From contig JAXHUH010000349.1 in NCBI GenBank assembly GCA_034211175.1, positions 1 through 32,981 of the forward strand: a stretch of 32,981 nucleotides of DNA. Reading direction: 5' to 3'. The stretch is from JAXHUH01 sp034211175 (GTDB lineage Bacteria; Actinomycetota; Acidimicrobiia; Acidimicrobiales; CAIXPF01). Below, piece by piece: positions 15,711 through 23,412 of this stretch; the stretch's first letter is position 1; each line of letters begins with the position of its first letter. The notes beneath the pieces are model-generated. The model saw nothing but the letters and a program-made list of their open reading frames with translations, was not told the origin of the DNA and made no database searches. The position numbers were made by a program, and so were the translations under genes.

Positions 15711-16448
15711 ATGACTGGCATCGCGAGGGCAGGGGTGGTCGGACTGGGTCTGTTGGTGGGCGCGTGTGGCGGCGAGGCGGCCGAGTCAACCAGCCCCCAG
15801 CTTGGGAGCGATTCGGACATCACAGCGACGACCACAGCGCCGGCGCCTGAGGTCGCCGACCTCCCTAGCTGCGAGTTCCCGGACGTTCCCGAGTGGGAGC
15901 TCGAGTCGTTGACCGAGATGTATCTCAACCAGTTCGGACTCGATCCCGATGAAGCGTCCGCAGCGGCCTGTCAGTTTCAACACTTGTCAGACGAGGCCGG
16001 CCGCGTCGAGGCCGAAGCGCAAGAGATTCTAGGAGTCGACTACGCTGGCATATGGATCGACCGCTCCGTGGTTCCCCCACGCTTGGTCATTGCGATCACG
16101 GAGGGTGCAGGATCGGAGCCTGCAGAACAAGTTGTCGAGGCGAGCAGGCCCTTCGAGATTGCCATTGTCGAACGGGCTGTCAGCCTTGAGGAGGGTCGAG
16201 CGCTGGCAGCGCAACTCGTCGAGCAGCTCGTATCCGCCGGCTTCGAAGCTCGCCAATTCGGACGCACCTATCATCCTAGCGACGGCGTGATCGAGCTGAA
16301 ATATGTTGAGGGCGGCGTCGGTGCCGACGGTCGTCAGCGCATCGACGAGGTCGTGGCGACCTTCGATAGCCCAGTACCTATAGTGGTCTCGGCTGGTGCC
16401 GCTTCCGTTGAGGCGGCAGTCCACCCCTCAAGAGAATCAGCGGGGTGA
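15711..16448 (+). CDS. Predicted lipoprotein of unknown function
   Basis: The product is 245 residues from ATG at 15711, with GGAG eight bases upstream. The N-terminus has a short hydrophobic signal and a lipobox LVGAC, so Cys19 is the likely lipidated residue. A Ser/Thr-rich tether follows (TTTAPAPE). The body contains FGLDPDEASAAACQF and later EILGVDYAGIWIDRSVVPPR and LEEGRALAAQLVEQLVSAGF. The same Y-A-G-I/A-W-I/F-D phrase occurs in the protease pro-region (QYAGAWFDWDDLALHF), which suggests the lipoprotein and the protease propeptide share a fold. It lies 150 bases after the protease gene on the same strand. No family name can be given. Confidence 0.75.
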   Translation: MTGIARAGVVGLGLLVGACGGEAAESTSPQLGSDSDITATTTAPAPEVADLPSCEFPDVPEWELESLTEMYLNQFGLDPDEASAAACQFQHLSDEAGRVEAEAQEILGVDYAGIWIDRSVVPPRLVIAITEGAGSEPAEQVVEASRPFEIAIVERAVSLEEGRALAAQLVEQLVSAGFEARQFGRTYHPSDGVIELKYVEGGVGADGRQRIDEVVATFDSPVPIVVSAGAASVEAAVHPSRESAG

Positions 16449-16583
16449 CGGCACTCGTCGCCAGCGACAGCAGTCTTGAGCAATGCGCGGCTACCTTCCC
16501 CCGCAGGCTCCTTGGCGGGTCACTACTGAGGTTGAGCGATCGGATCCGGCCACGGTTTCCACTCGCCGGTTGCGTGCGGACAG

Positions 16584-16706
16584 TCAGACGAACGCTAACG
16601 ATTTGACTCGGCGCCTGACGACCCATACGGGAACGTCGTTGGGGTGGAAGCAGATGAATTTGCCGATCTTGTGGTAGGGGATGCGGCGCTCGTCGATGAG
16701 GCGGCG
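16584..16706 (-). pseudogene. Broken second copy of the excisionase-like helix-turn-helix gene
   Basis: The minus strand reads RLIDERRIPYHKIGKFICFH and then PNDVPVWVVRRR, clearly homologous in protein and DNA to the intact gene at 17354-17557. Homology begins abruptly at about 16706, where IS-derived sequence starts. The recognition-helix N-terminal half is lost, and substitutions (C, P, V) have accumulated. Confidence 0.7.
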
Positions 16707-16758
16707 GTCAAGCATGAGCCTTCCCCTCCTGGCCGGCCACCTCGGATGAGAGGTAGCC

Positions 16759-17076
16759 ATGTCTGTGATGGAGGAGAAGACCCCTCGGCGTCGGACGCGC
16801 CGGTCGTTCACGCCGGAGTTCAAGGCTGACGCGGTGGCGTTGGTCCTCGACGAGGGCCGCACGATCGCTGACGTTGCCCGCAGTCTCGGGATCGGGGAGA
16901 CGAATCTGGGCAACTGGGTTCGTCAGGCCCGGATCGATCGCGGCGAGCGCGACGGCCTGTCGACGACCGAACGCGAGGAACTGGCTCAGCTGCGCAAGGA
17001 GAACGCGCAGCTGCGGATGGTACGAGACCTGCTCAAACGAGCGACGGCCTTCTGGGGTAGAGGAGTCGGCCAGTGA
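16759..17076 (+). CDS. IS3-family transposase OrfA (helix-turn-helix)
   Basis: The product is 105 residues from ATG at 16759. RRSFTPEFKADAVALVLDEG, then TIADVARSLGIGETNLGNWV, form the HTH_Tnp_1 DNA-binding domain of IS3 OrfA. It is followed by the leucine-zipper-like EREELAQLRKENAQLRMVRD and the conserved LLKRATAFW end. In intact elements a programmed frameshift joins OrfA to OrfB, the DDE integrase. Here the OrfB frame overlaps the end but keeps only about 16 recognisable residues, so the element cannot move by itself. OrfA alone could act as an inhibitor or be silent. Confidence 0.85.
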   Translation: MSVMEEKTPRRRTRRSFTPEFKADAVALVLDEGRTIADVARSLGIGETNLGNWVRQARIDRGERDGLSTTEREELAQLRKENAQLRMVRDLLKRATAFWGRGVGQ

Positions 17077-17159
17077 CCCGCTACCGGTGGGAGCTGGCCC
17101 GGAAGGCCGAAGGCTTTCCGGAACCTGCCAAAGGCTGGTTGCTGGGGTGTTCAGGCTTT

Positions 17160-17286
17160 CGTCTGGACGGTTGGTTTGTTGATCCAGGCTTCGCGGGGTG
17201 GGCTGGCGGCGACGGGTGGCCGTCGCGTCCAACACTCGACGCTGCTCGTCCGACACCACCAACGGCTCCGCGGTCTTCACCGGCAT
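17160..17286 (-). pseudogene. Possible IS630-type transposase N-terminal fragment
   Basis: From ATG 17286 the minus strand reads TAEPLVVSDEQRRVLDATAT, which resembles the opening helix of IS630-family transposases (P-L-V-V-S-D-E-Q-R-x-x-L). Similarity fades after about 25 residues. Without a search this is a tentative call. Confidence 0.35.
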
Positions 17287-17353
17287 GACCGCACACTAGT
17301 CGACCTAGCTATCTCAGCGACGGACCACTAGTCATAAGTCTTTAGTTGTATGG

Positions 17354-17557
17354 CTATGTTTCGATGCGCCGGGCGGCGACCCAGGTGGCGACGTCGTTGG
17401 GGTGGAAGCGGATGAATTTGCCGATTTTGAGGTAGGGGATGCGGCGTTCGTTGATGAGGCGGCGGATGAAGCGTTCGGTGACGTTGAGTTGTTGGGCGAG
17501 GGTGGGGATGTCGATCAGCATCACCGGTCCGCTCTTGCCGGTGTCGGTCGCCGTCAC
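17354..17557 (-). CDS. Excisionase/MerR-like helix-turn-helix protein
   Basis: The product is 67 residues from GTG at 17557, which overlaps the upstream hydrolase stop as GTGA; an ATG at 17521 would give 55 residues and is also possible. IPTLAQQLNVTERFIRRLIN, then ERRIPYLKIGKFIRFHPNDV, is the winged helix-turn-helix of the HTH_17/excisionase family, which binds DNA and often directs element excision or gene control. The start overlap suggests co-transcription with the cell-wall hydrolase. A broken copy lies 770 bases to the left, beyond the IS debris. As integrase is not in view, a role as excisionase is only inferred. Confidence 0.82.
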   Translation of the reverse strand: MTATDTGKSGPVMLIDIPTLAQQLNVTERFIRRLINERRIPYLKIGKFIRFHPNDVATWVAARRIET

Positions 17558-18756
17558 GGCTGGGCCTCGTCGAGTGGAGCGGACTGGGTGATGCCGGTGG
17601 CGTCGAGCCAGGTGGTCCAGTTGGTGGTCGTGCGTCCGCTGATGCAGCCGGCTGTCGGTGCCGCGGTGGGGCTGATCGGGGTGCGGCGGGCGGTGGCGAG
17701 GAGCAGGGGCTGCGGGCAGACCGAGGTGTCGTTGATACGGATGCCGAGGTGGAGGTGTGGGTCGGTGGTGTTGCCGGCGCCGGGTGCTCCGGGTTGGCCA
17801 CCGGAGAGGCCGATGAGGGTTCCGGCGCCGACGATTCGGCCGACGTGGACGGCGAGTTGGGAGAGGTGGCAGTAGGTGTAGGTGGCGCCGTCGATACCGG
17901 CGAGGGTGACGGTGTTGCCGCAGCGGTTCGGGTCGTTGGGGTAGATGCCTGCCGTCGAGGCCATGGTGATCGTGCCGGCGGTCATGGCGTACACCGGCGT
18001 ACCGACGGAGAGCCCGAGGTCCCATGCCGGGTAGTCGTGGTGAGGCCGGGTCAGGCGGGAGTCGTCGACGAGCTCAGGACTGACGGGGAGCGCGTAGCCG
18101 GCGATGGGCTGGATGGCTGAGAAGCGCTTGCCGGTGTAGGTCTGCGCCCACTCGAGGACGGCGTCGACGTAGTCCTGGGAGTGGTTGTAGGCGAGGATCG
18201 CTGCGTTGACGTTGACGATGCGTCCGTCGGGGCAGAGGTGGCGGCGCATGGCGGGGACGGCGTCGTAGACGTTGTGGGGGTCGGCGACGCCATCGCCGTT
18301 TCCGTCGCTCCCGAAGATCTGCCAGCTGGCAGGGATGAACTGGAACGGCCCGACGGCGCGGTCCCAGACCAAGTCCCTGTCCCATCGGCCGTTGTCGGTG
18401 TCCGCGATGCGTGCGGTTCCGTTGTGGCCGTCGAGCGCGATGCCGATGATCAGCGGGCGCGCGACGCCGTCGGCCCCGATGGTGGCGCCGCCGTATCGGC
18501 CGTGGTTGGACTCGACCTTGCTGATAGCGGCCATCACGGTCCAAGGAAGGCCTTCGCATCGCTGGGCCTCGTCGCGGAAGAGCTGCAGCAGGATCGGGGG
18601 GATGTCGGCGACGGCTTCCTCGGACGGATCGGCGAGCACCGGCGAATTCGATGCTGAGGCTGCGCTGCCGGCGAGCGTGACGAGGCCGATGAAGCCGAGC
18701 GCTCCGCCCGTCAGGGTGAGCGTTGAGGCGACGGCGAGCGCTCCGATGGCTTTCAC
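17554..18756 (-). CDS. Secreted lytic transglycosylase plus M23 endopeptidase
   Basis: The product is 400 residues. An N-terminal hydrophobic signal or anchor covers residues 5-36. Residues about 55-215 form an SLT-type lytic transglycosylase domain: E82 in AAISKVESNHGR is the catalytic acid, and RAVGPFQFIPASWQIFGSDG and AILAYNHSQDYV are family motifs. Residues 235-345 form an M23 (LytM) zinc peptidase with H240 and D246 in PHHDYPAWDLG and H334/H336 in PHLHLG. The two activities cut glycan strands and peptide bridges. In conjugative elements such bifunctional enzymes (VirB1/TcpG-like) open the wall for the transfer channel or pilus. It is divergent from the Tad operon and overlaps the helix-turn-helix gene. 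Confidence 0.92.
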   Translation of the reverse strand: MKAIGALAVASTLTLTGGALGFIGLVTLAGSAASASNSPVLADPSEEAVADIPPILLQLFRDEAQRCEGLPWTVMAAISKVESNHGRYGGATIGADGVARPLIIGIALDGHNGTARIADTDNGRWDRDLVWDRAVGPFQFIPASWQIFGSDGNGDGVADPHNVYDAVPAMRRHLCPDGRIVNVNAAILAYNHSQDYVDAVLEWAQTYTGKRFSAIQPIAGYALPVSPELVDDSRLTRPHHDYPAWDLGLSVGTPVYAMTAGTITMASTAGIYPNDPNRCGNTVTLAGIDGATYTYCHLSQLAVHVGRIVGAGTLIGLSGGQPGAPGAGNTTDPHLHLGIRINDTSVCPQPLLLATARRTPISPTAAPTAGCISGRTTTNWTTWLDATGITQSAPLDEAQP

Positions 18757-19131
18757 CGCTGTTGTCCGTTGTTGTCCATGGCCGACCCAGGGACGCCTCC
18801 CGGATCGCGTTGCGACCGTGGGCTTCGTGACGATCCCGAGACGTGTTCGGTGGCCGGAACGTCGTCGCGTTCAGGCTACGGAGAGGTCCCTGGGACGGTG
18901 TGTCCTGGTGCGAATGTCCTGTTGCTGGGCCTCCGAAGCAGTCACTTACTGTGGTCGTGTGGCGACCGTCACCGAGCGCCGTTGCGCGTCGCTCCGGTGC
19001 GCGTTGCTGTCTCGACAACAGCATGCGGTCGTGCTTCGACGCTGGATCGGACGCCGGGGCCGCGCGATGGCGCGGCTAGTCGTCTGGCGTCTCTTGCGCC
19101 TATTGAGTCCGCCCGGATTGAGGAGTTCTAC
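18757..19131. promoter_or_regulatory. Divergent intergenic region, likely promoters for hydrolase and Tad operon
   Basis: This 375-base gap separates two oppositely directed operons and holds no supported gene. It must contain both promoters, but I cannot name convincing -35/-10 pairs. GTCACTTACTGT near 18950 could be a -10 region for the rightward operon. GAGGAG at 19120-19125 is the ribosome site of the first rightward gene. Confidence 0.35.
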
Positions 19132-19806
19132 GTGAGGCATGCCTTGGTGATCGCCGCCGTTGTTGGTGCGTCGATCGTCGTTGGCTGCTCCGGCGAGGAC
19201 TCGACCCGGACAGCTGCGGCGCCGACGAGTAGTTCGACGTCGGCGGAGCAGGTCGCGACGACGGACACCGGCGAGAGCACCAGCGTCACGGCGGCACCGG
19301 CCACGGCCCCAACGTCGGAGCCGACAGCAGCGGCGCCGGTGCCGGAAGCTGTCGAGCCTTCGGGCGAGGAGCTGGTCGGCTCGCGGGTCCGTGCGTTCTT
19401 CGAGGTGCGCGAGGCCGCCAACGGCGGACCTCGGCCGAACCCGGGCGACCCCGCATTGGCGGAGGTTGCAGCGGGTGAGGCGCTGGCGGCGATGGTCGCC
19501 GAGACGCAGCAGCGCCTCGACGGGGGGCTCGGCATCCGAGCCGGCGAGCAGGCCCTTGCCGAGATCAGGGTCGGTACGGCTCGGTTCGGCGGCGACACCG
19601 CCGAGGTGGCGGTGTGCTCGATCGACGATGGGGTCATCTACGAGGTCGCGACCGGCGCAGTGGTGGATGACGACGTCGTGACGCACAGCTACCTGTTCGA
19701 CCTCGAGCTGGTCGACGACCAATGGAGGGTCGTGCGTGTGGTTCGGTTGCAGCGGTGGGAGGGGGTGGCGGGATGCGCGTTGGCGCCCGGGGACTTCCCG
19801 TACTGA
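19132..19806 (+). CDS. Lipoprotein with NTF2-like domain, first gene of the Tad operon
   Basis: The product is 224 residues from GTG at 19132, decided by GAGGAG seven bases upstream. The signal and lipobox IVVGC make Cys19 the likely lipidated residue. A Thr/Ala/Pro tether of about 60 residues follows. The folded part (EELVGSRVRAFFEVREAANG; later TAEVAVCSIDDGVIYEVATG and YLFDLELVDDQWRVVRVVRL) resembles NTF2-like domains of actinobacterial Mce-associated and conjugation lipoproteins. It sits outside the membrane. The end overlaps the next gene by 34 bases, so the two are co-translated. A structural role for the pilus or transfer channel is inferred from context. Confidence 0.75.
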   Translation: MRHALVIAAVVGASIVVGCSGEDSTRTAAAPTSSSTSAEQVATTDTGESTSVTAAPATAPTSEPTAAAPVPEAVEPSGEELVGSRVRAFFEVREAANGGPRPNPGDPALAEVAAGEALAAMVAETQQRLDGGLGIRAGEQALAEIRVGTARFGGDTAEVAVCSIDDGVIYEVATGAVVDDDVVTHSYLFDLELVDDQWRVVRVVRLQRWEGVAGCALAPGDFPY

Positions 19807-20588
19807 TCGCCGCTCTCATTGCAACTGCGACTGCGAGTTCGGCCGGGGCGTCGGATGAGACCGGCGTTGGCGTGGTCAACAACGTGGTCCAGGTGGCTGC
19901 GTCGGCGACCAGCGCAGGCGCGAGCCGGCAGAGCGCCGGGGCTGACTGCACCTACGCGGTGGTGATCGACGACGACCTCGCGGTCGGGGTGTACGAGCTC
20001 GATTTCGAGCGTCTGTACTCGGATACGGGGCGTTGGTTGTCGGTGACGTGTGACGGCGAGGAGGTCGTCGTCGACGGGCAGTTCATCTTCCCTGAGGGCG
20101 GTGGGTTCGCCGAGGCTGATCTGTTGGAGCAGGCGCTGCGGTCCCTCGACCCGCCCGAACCAACGTGGGGCTCGAGCCCGGACGGGATCGACGTTCCGAT
20201 GGTGGTGCAGCTCCCGACGTGGCTGTGGGTCGACACCGCTTACTGGGACGGCACCTTCGCCGCCCGGGCGGTCACGCCGAGCGGGCGCATGTGGGCCGAA
20301 GCCAAAGCGGTCCCGGCATCCACGACCTGGTCGCTGGGCGACGGGACCACGGTCGTCTGCACCGGCGCACGTGCCCCGACGGCCGCAGAGGCGGGGTGTT
20401 CGCACACGTACCGCCATTCGACCGCGGGGACTGGCGGGTTCGTGGTGTCGGCGACGGTCGAGTTCGAGGTGTGGGGCTCGACGAGCCTCAGCCCGGCGCC
20501 GGTGCTGTTGGGGACGATCACGCGGGCGTCGGCGCCGGTGAGTGTCGAGGTGGTCGAGATCCAAGCCGTCGAGACACGCGGCAGATGA
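19773..20588 (+). CDS. Secreted PKD-like protein of the Tad operon
   Basis: The product is 271 residues from ATG at 19773 (GGGAGGGGG upstream); a start at 19722 is possible but would cut deeper into the previous gene. The signal peptide GLPVLIAALIATATASSAGA ends near residue 27. The region STTWSLGDGTTVVCTGARAP followed by CSHTYRHSTAGTG is a PKD-type beta-sandwich pattern (W-x-L/F-G-D-G ... H-T-Y). Two cysteine pairs could form disulphides. It is an exported protein, possibly an adhesin or pilus-associated surface component. Similar genes precede Tad loci in other actinobacteria, but its job is not known. Confidence 0.72.
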   Translation: MRVGARGLPVLIAALIATATASSAGASDETGVGVVNNVVQVAASATSAGASRQSAGADCTYAVVIDDDLAVGVYELDFERLYSDTGRWLSVTCDGEEVVVDGQFIFPEGGGFAEADLLEQALRSLDPPEPTWGSSPDGIDVPMVVQLPTWLWVDTAYWDGTFAARAVTPSGRMWAEAKAVPASTTWSLGDGTTVVCTGARAPTAAEAGCSHTYRHSTAGTGGFVVSATVEFEVWGSTSLSPAPVLLGTITRASAPVSVEVVEIQAVETRGR

Positions 20589-20613
20589 GTAGCGGAAGGG
20601 ACAGCGGGCGGAG

Positions 20614-21312
20614 ATGACAACACTGCTTCGGGAACGGCCACCGGCCGGCAGTCAACGACCGGGAGACCCCGGCTTCGACCTCGCGCCAGGGAAGGCGAGG
20701 GTGAGCCGTCGCCGCGTCCCTGAGGTCGCCGGTGGCGTGTTGGTGGTTGTGGTGTGCGCGTTGGCGGCGATGTGGTGGCAGGCATCGGCCACCGACGAGG
20801 CCCCGGTCCTCGCGCTGCGCAACCCGGTGGAGCGGGGCGACGCGATCACCGTCGACGACCTCCAGGTCGTCGGCCTCGCGAGCAACGACGCGCTCGCCGT
20901 GCTGAGCGAAGCGCAGGCCGGCCTCGTCATCGGCCGAGTCGCCCGGACGGACCTGCCGGCGGGGGCGTTGATCACGGCCGAGCAGTTCAGCGACGGGTCC
21001 CTCATCGGCGCCGGCGACGGCGTGGTCGGCCTCTCGCTGGCGCCGGGCCAGTTCCCCTCCCTTGCACTCTCGCCGGGCGACTGGGTGGCGGTGGTGTTGA
21101 CCCCGGCGGCGGGCGACCCTCGAGCGTTCGACGACGACACGATCGGGGCGTCGGTGCTCGTCGAACACGCGACGGTCGCTGAAGTCGCCGAGATCGGGGT
21201 GCAGGGCCAGCTGTTCGTGGCCGTCCAGGTCGGCGAGGCCGACGCTGCGCGGGTCGCGTCGGCGGCGTCGGCTGACCGGGTCCGGCTCATCCGGGTCGCC
21301 GAGGACCGCTGA
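20614..21312 (+). CDS. CpaB/RcpC-like pilus assembly protein with SAF domain
   Basis: The product is 232 residues. One membrane helix lies at about 38-56 (EVAGGVLVVVVCALAAMWWQ), followed by a SAF domain (ALRNPVERGDAITVDDLQVV; then IGRVARTDLPAGALITAEQF). The C-terminal half is beta-rich. CpaB proteins are bitopic scaffold components of Tad pilus machines, thought to contact peptidoglycan or the pilus channel. It is the first recognisable Tad gene and lies one base from the TadZ gene. The start ATG at 20614 follows GGGCGGAG closely. The symbol is not assigned because CpaB-type proteins vary widely. Confidence 0.82.
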   Translation: MTTLLRERPPAGSQRPGDPGFDLAPGKARVSRRRVPEVAGGVLVVVVCALAAMWWQASATDEAPVLALRNPVERGDAITVDDLQVVGLASNDALAVLSEAQAGLVIGRVARTDLPAGALITAEQFSDGSLIGAGDGVVGLSLAPGQFPSLALSPGDWVAVVLTPAAGDPRAFDDDTIGASVLVEHATVAEVAEIGVQGQLFVAVQVGEADAARVASAASADRVRLIRVAEDR

Positions 21313-21313
21313 C

Positions 21314-22099
21314 ATGGGCCTGGTCTGTCTCGTGTCGGCGAAGGGCTCGCCCGGCGTCACCACGACCGCGTTGGGGCTCGCCGCCGCAGCGACCCTCGAC
21401 ACCGCGCACCGCAAGCTTCTCCTCGAAGCGGACCCGTCGGGCGGGTCGCTGGCCGTGCGGTTCCACCTCGGCCGCCAGCCCGGCCTCGTCACCCTCGCTG
21501 CCGCCGGCCGCCATGGCCTGGCTCGCGACGACCTGTGGCGGCACGCCCAGGAGCTGCCCGGCGGTCTCCCGGTCGTGGTCGCTCCCGAACGCCCGGATCG
21601 TGCCACGTCGGTCCTCGAGGCGAGCGGCGCGCGCCTTGGCCGCTGGCTGGCCGAGCGGCCCGACGTCACCACCGTTGCAGACTGCGGGCGCCTCGCCTCC
21701 ACCGGCGCCGGCCTCGCGGGTGAGGCCGACTTGGTAGTGATGGTCGCTCGCTCCGTGGCAGAGCAGATCCACCCCGGCGCCGCGCTGCTCGACCAGCTCG
21801 CCGCTGCGCATCGGCCGGCTGCGTGGCTGCTGATCGGTACGACACCGCATTCGGCCGATGAGGTCGAACGCGTCACCGGCCACCCCGTGCTCCGCGCCCT
21901 GCCCGACGATCCCCGGGCCGCCGCTGCGCTCTCCGCCGGTGACATCAGCACTCGGCTCGCACGCCGCCCGCTGTTGCGTGAGATCGCCACCCTCGCCACC
22001 GACATCGCCGCCGTGGTCGGCCCGACCGCAACCGTCGAGCCCGCACCCACACCCGGCATCGGTGCAGAGTCGGCGCTGTCGAACCTGGAGGCGGTGTGA
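21314..22099 (+). CDS. TadZ/CpaE-like MinD-family protein with degenerate P-loop
   Basis: The product is 261 residues. The fold is that of MinD/ParA-like proteins: LVCLVSAKGSPGVTTTALGL at the N-terminus, LLLEADPSGGSLAVRF as the Walker A-prime/switch strand, and TTVADCGRL as Walker B. In the P-loop (K10-G-S-P-G-V-T-T-T) the usual GKT lysine is Val15, leaving only the signature lysine K10, so ATP binding or hydrolysis is doubtful. TadZ/CpaE proteins place the Tad machine at a cell site; many have altered P-loops. The gene overlaps tadA by one base (TGATG). Confidence 0.8.
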   Translation: MGLVCLVSAKGSPGVTTTALGLAAAATLDTAHRKLLLEADPSGGSLAVRFHLGRQPGLVTLAAAGRHGLARDDLWRHAQELPGGLPVVVAPERPDRATSVLEASGARLGRWLAERPDVTTVADCGRLASTGAGLAGEADLVVMVARSVAEQIHPGAALLDQLAAAHRPAAWLLIGTTPHSADEVERVTGHPVLRALPDDPRAAAALSAGDISTRLARRPLLREIATLATDIAAVVGPTATVEPAPTPGIGAESALSNLEAV

Positions 22100-23412
22100 T
22101 GAGCTTCGACTCGACGCTGGTCAACCGGCTCCACGCCGCCGTCGGTGAAGCCCTCGACGAACGCGACGCCGCCGACGAAGCGGCGGGCCGCCGGCCGCTC
22201 GGCCAGGAGGATCGCCGCCAGTTCGCCCGCCAGCTGATCGGCCGCGAGCTCGCCGGCCTCGACGCCGAACGCCTCGGCCGCGGCGCTGCGCCGGTGAGCG
22301 ACGACGAGACCCGCCTTCTGACGACGGGGGTGTTGAACCGGCTGTTCGGCCTCGGCCGACTCCAGGCCTACATCGACGACCCCCGTTGGACCGACATCCA
22401 CGCCAACGGCAGCGACGAGGTCTGGCTGACCGGCCAGGACGGCGCCGTCGTCGCCGGGGAACCGGTGGCGGACAGCGACGCCGAGCTCATCGAGCTGATC
22501 CAGACCCAGGCGCGGCGGGGCCGGTCGGAGCAGCGGTGGGACCCGGCGTCACCCGAGCTCGACATGCGCCTGCCGTCGGGGGATCGGCTGCATGCGGTGG
22601 CGTGGGTGTCGGGGCGGCCGTCGGTGTCGATCCGACGCCACAACTTCGACATCAGCCGCCTCAAGCAGCTGATCGGCCTGGGGACGATCTCCGAGTCGCT
22701 GTTCCACTTCATGGCGGCGACGGTGCGGGCGCGGTTCAACGTGATCGTCGCCGGCGGCACCGGGGCCGGCAAGACCACCCTGTTGCGCTGCCTGATCAAC
22801 GAGGTCCCCGCCACCGAGCGGATCATCACCGTCGAGGACTCCCTCGAGATCGGCCTCGAGCACTTCGCCGACCTGCACCCCAACCACGTCGACCTCGAAG
22901 CCCGCGAAGCGAACCTCGAAGGCGTCGGCGAGTTCCCCATGCACCGCCTGGTGCGTTCGGGGCTGCGGATGCAACCGGACCGGGTGATCGTCGGCGAGGT
23001 CCGCGGCGCCGAGGCGCTGCCGATGATGCTGGCGATGTCGCAGGGCAACGACGGCTCGATGTGCACCATCCACGCCGACTCGAGCCTCGGGGTGTTCAAC
23101 CGGCTCCAGATGTACATGGCGATGACCCCCGAACGGTTCGACGTCGAGGTCACCAACCTCATGATCGCCAACGCCGTGCACGTCATCGTCCACCTCGGCC
23201 GCCTCGACACCAACGAACGGGTCGTCACCAGCGTCCGGGAGATCACCGGCGCGGATGGCCCCCTCGTCACCTCCAACGAGATCTACGCCCCCGACGACAC
23301 CGGCCGGGCCATGCCCCGCTTCACGCTGCGCGACACCAACCTCGCCCGCCTCGAACGCGCCGGCTTCGACCCCCGCTGGCTCCAGCCCGACCTCGCCGGC
23401 TGGCCGCGATGA
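22099..23412 (+). CDS. tadA: TadA/CpaF secretion ATPase
   Basis: The product is 437 residues from ATG 22099; a GTG at 22096 directly before it is an alternative. It is a hexameric type II/IV secretion ATPase that drives pilus assembly at the inner face of the membrane. Walker A GGTGAGKT is at 219-226, the Asp box at IITVEDSLEI, Walker B RVIVGEVRG at about 295-303 (E300), and the His box in QGNDGSMCTIHADS. The N-terminal domain (LFGLGRLQAYIDDPRWTDIH) is typical of CpaF. All catalytic elements are intact. The neighbours are TadZ upstream and TadB downstream, with stop-start overlaps on both sides. Confidence 0.95.
   Translation: MSFDSTLVNRLHAAVGEALDERDAADEAAGRRPLGQEDRRQFARQLIGRELAGLDAERLGRGAAPVSDDETRLLTTGVLNRLFGLGRLQAYIDDPRWTDIHANGSDEVWLTGQDGAVVAGEPVADSDAELIELIQTQARRGRSEQRWDPASPELDMRLPSGDRLHAVAWVSGRPSVSIRRHNFDISRLKQLIGLGTISESLFHFMAATVRARFNVIVAGGTGAGKTTLLRCLINEVPATERIITVEDSLEIGLEHFADLHPNHVDLEAREANLEGVGEFPMHRLVRSGLRMQPDRVIVGEVRGAEALPMMLAMSQGNDGSMCTIHADSSLGVFNRLQMYMAMTPERFDVEVTNLMIANAVHVIVHLGRLDTNERVVTSVREITGADGPLVTSNEIYAPDDTGRAMPRFTLRDTNLARLERAGFDPRWLQPDLAGWPR

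Larger units (their letters stand above)
16707..17340. mobile_element. IS3-family remnant joined to other IS debris
   Basis: The segment between the broken and intact helix-turn-helix copies contains an IS3 orfA (16759-17076), the first codons of orfB (TRYRWELARKAEGFP from 17073), and then unrelated sequence with a possible IS630-type transposase start on the other strand. Exact ends cannot be fixed: no terminal inverted repeats were recognised. CTAGTCGACCTAG near 17296-17308 and ACTAGT near 17327 are short palindromic pieces at the right edge. Confidence 0.6.

Noticed and set aside
22386..23408. Extension of the TadB frame far upstream
   Set aside because: The frame is open by chance inside tadA; TadB has a proper ATGA start at 23409 and normal length from there.
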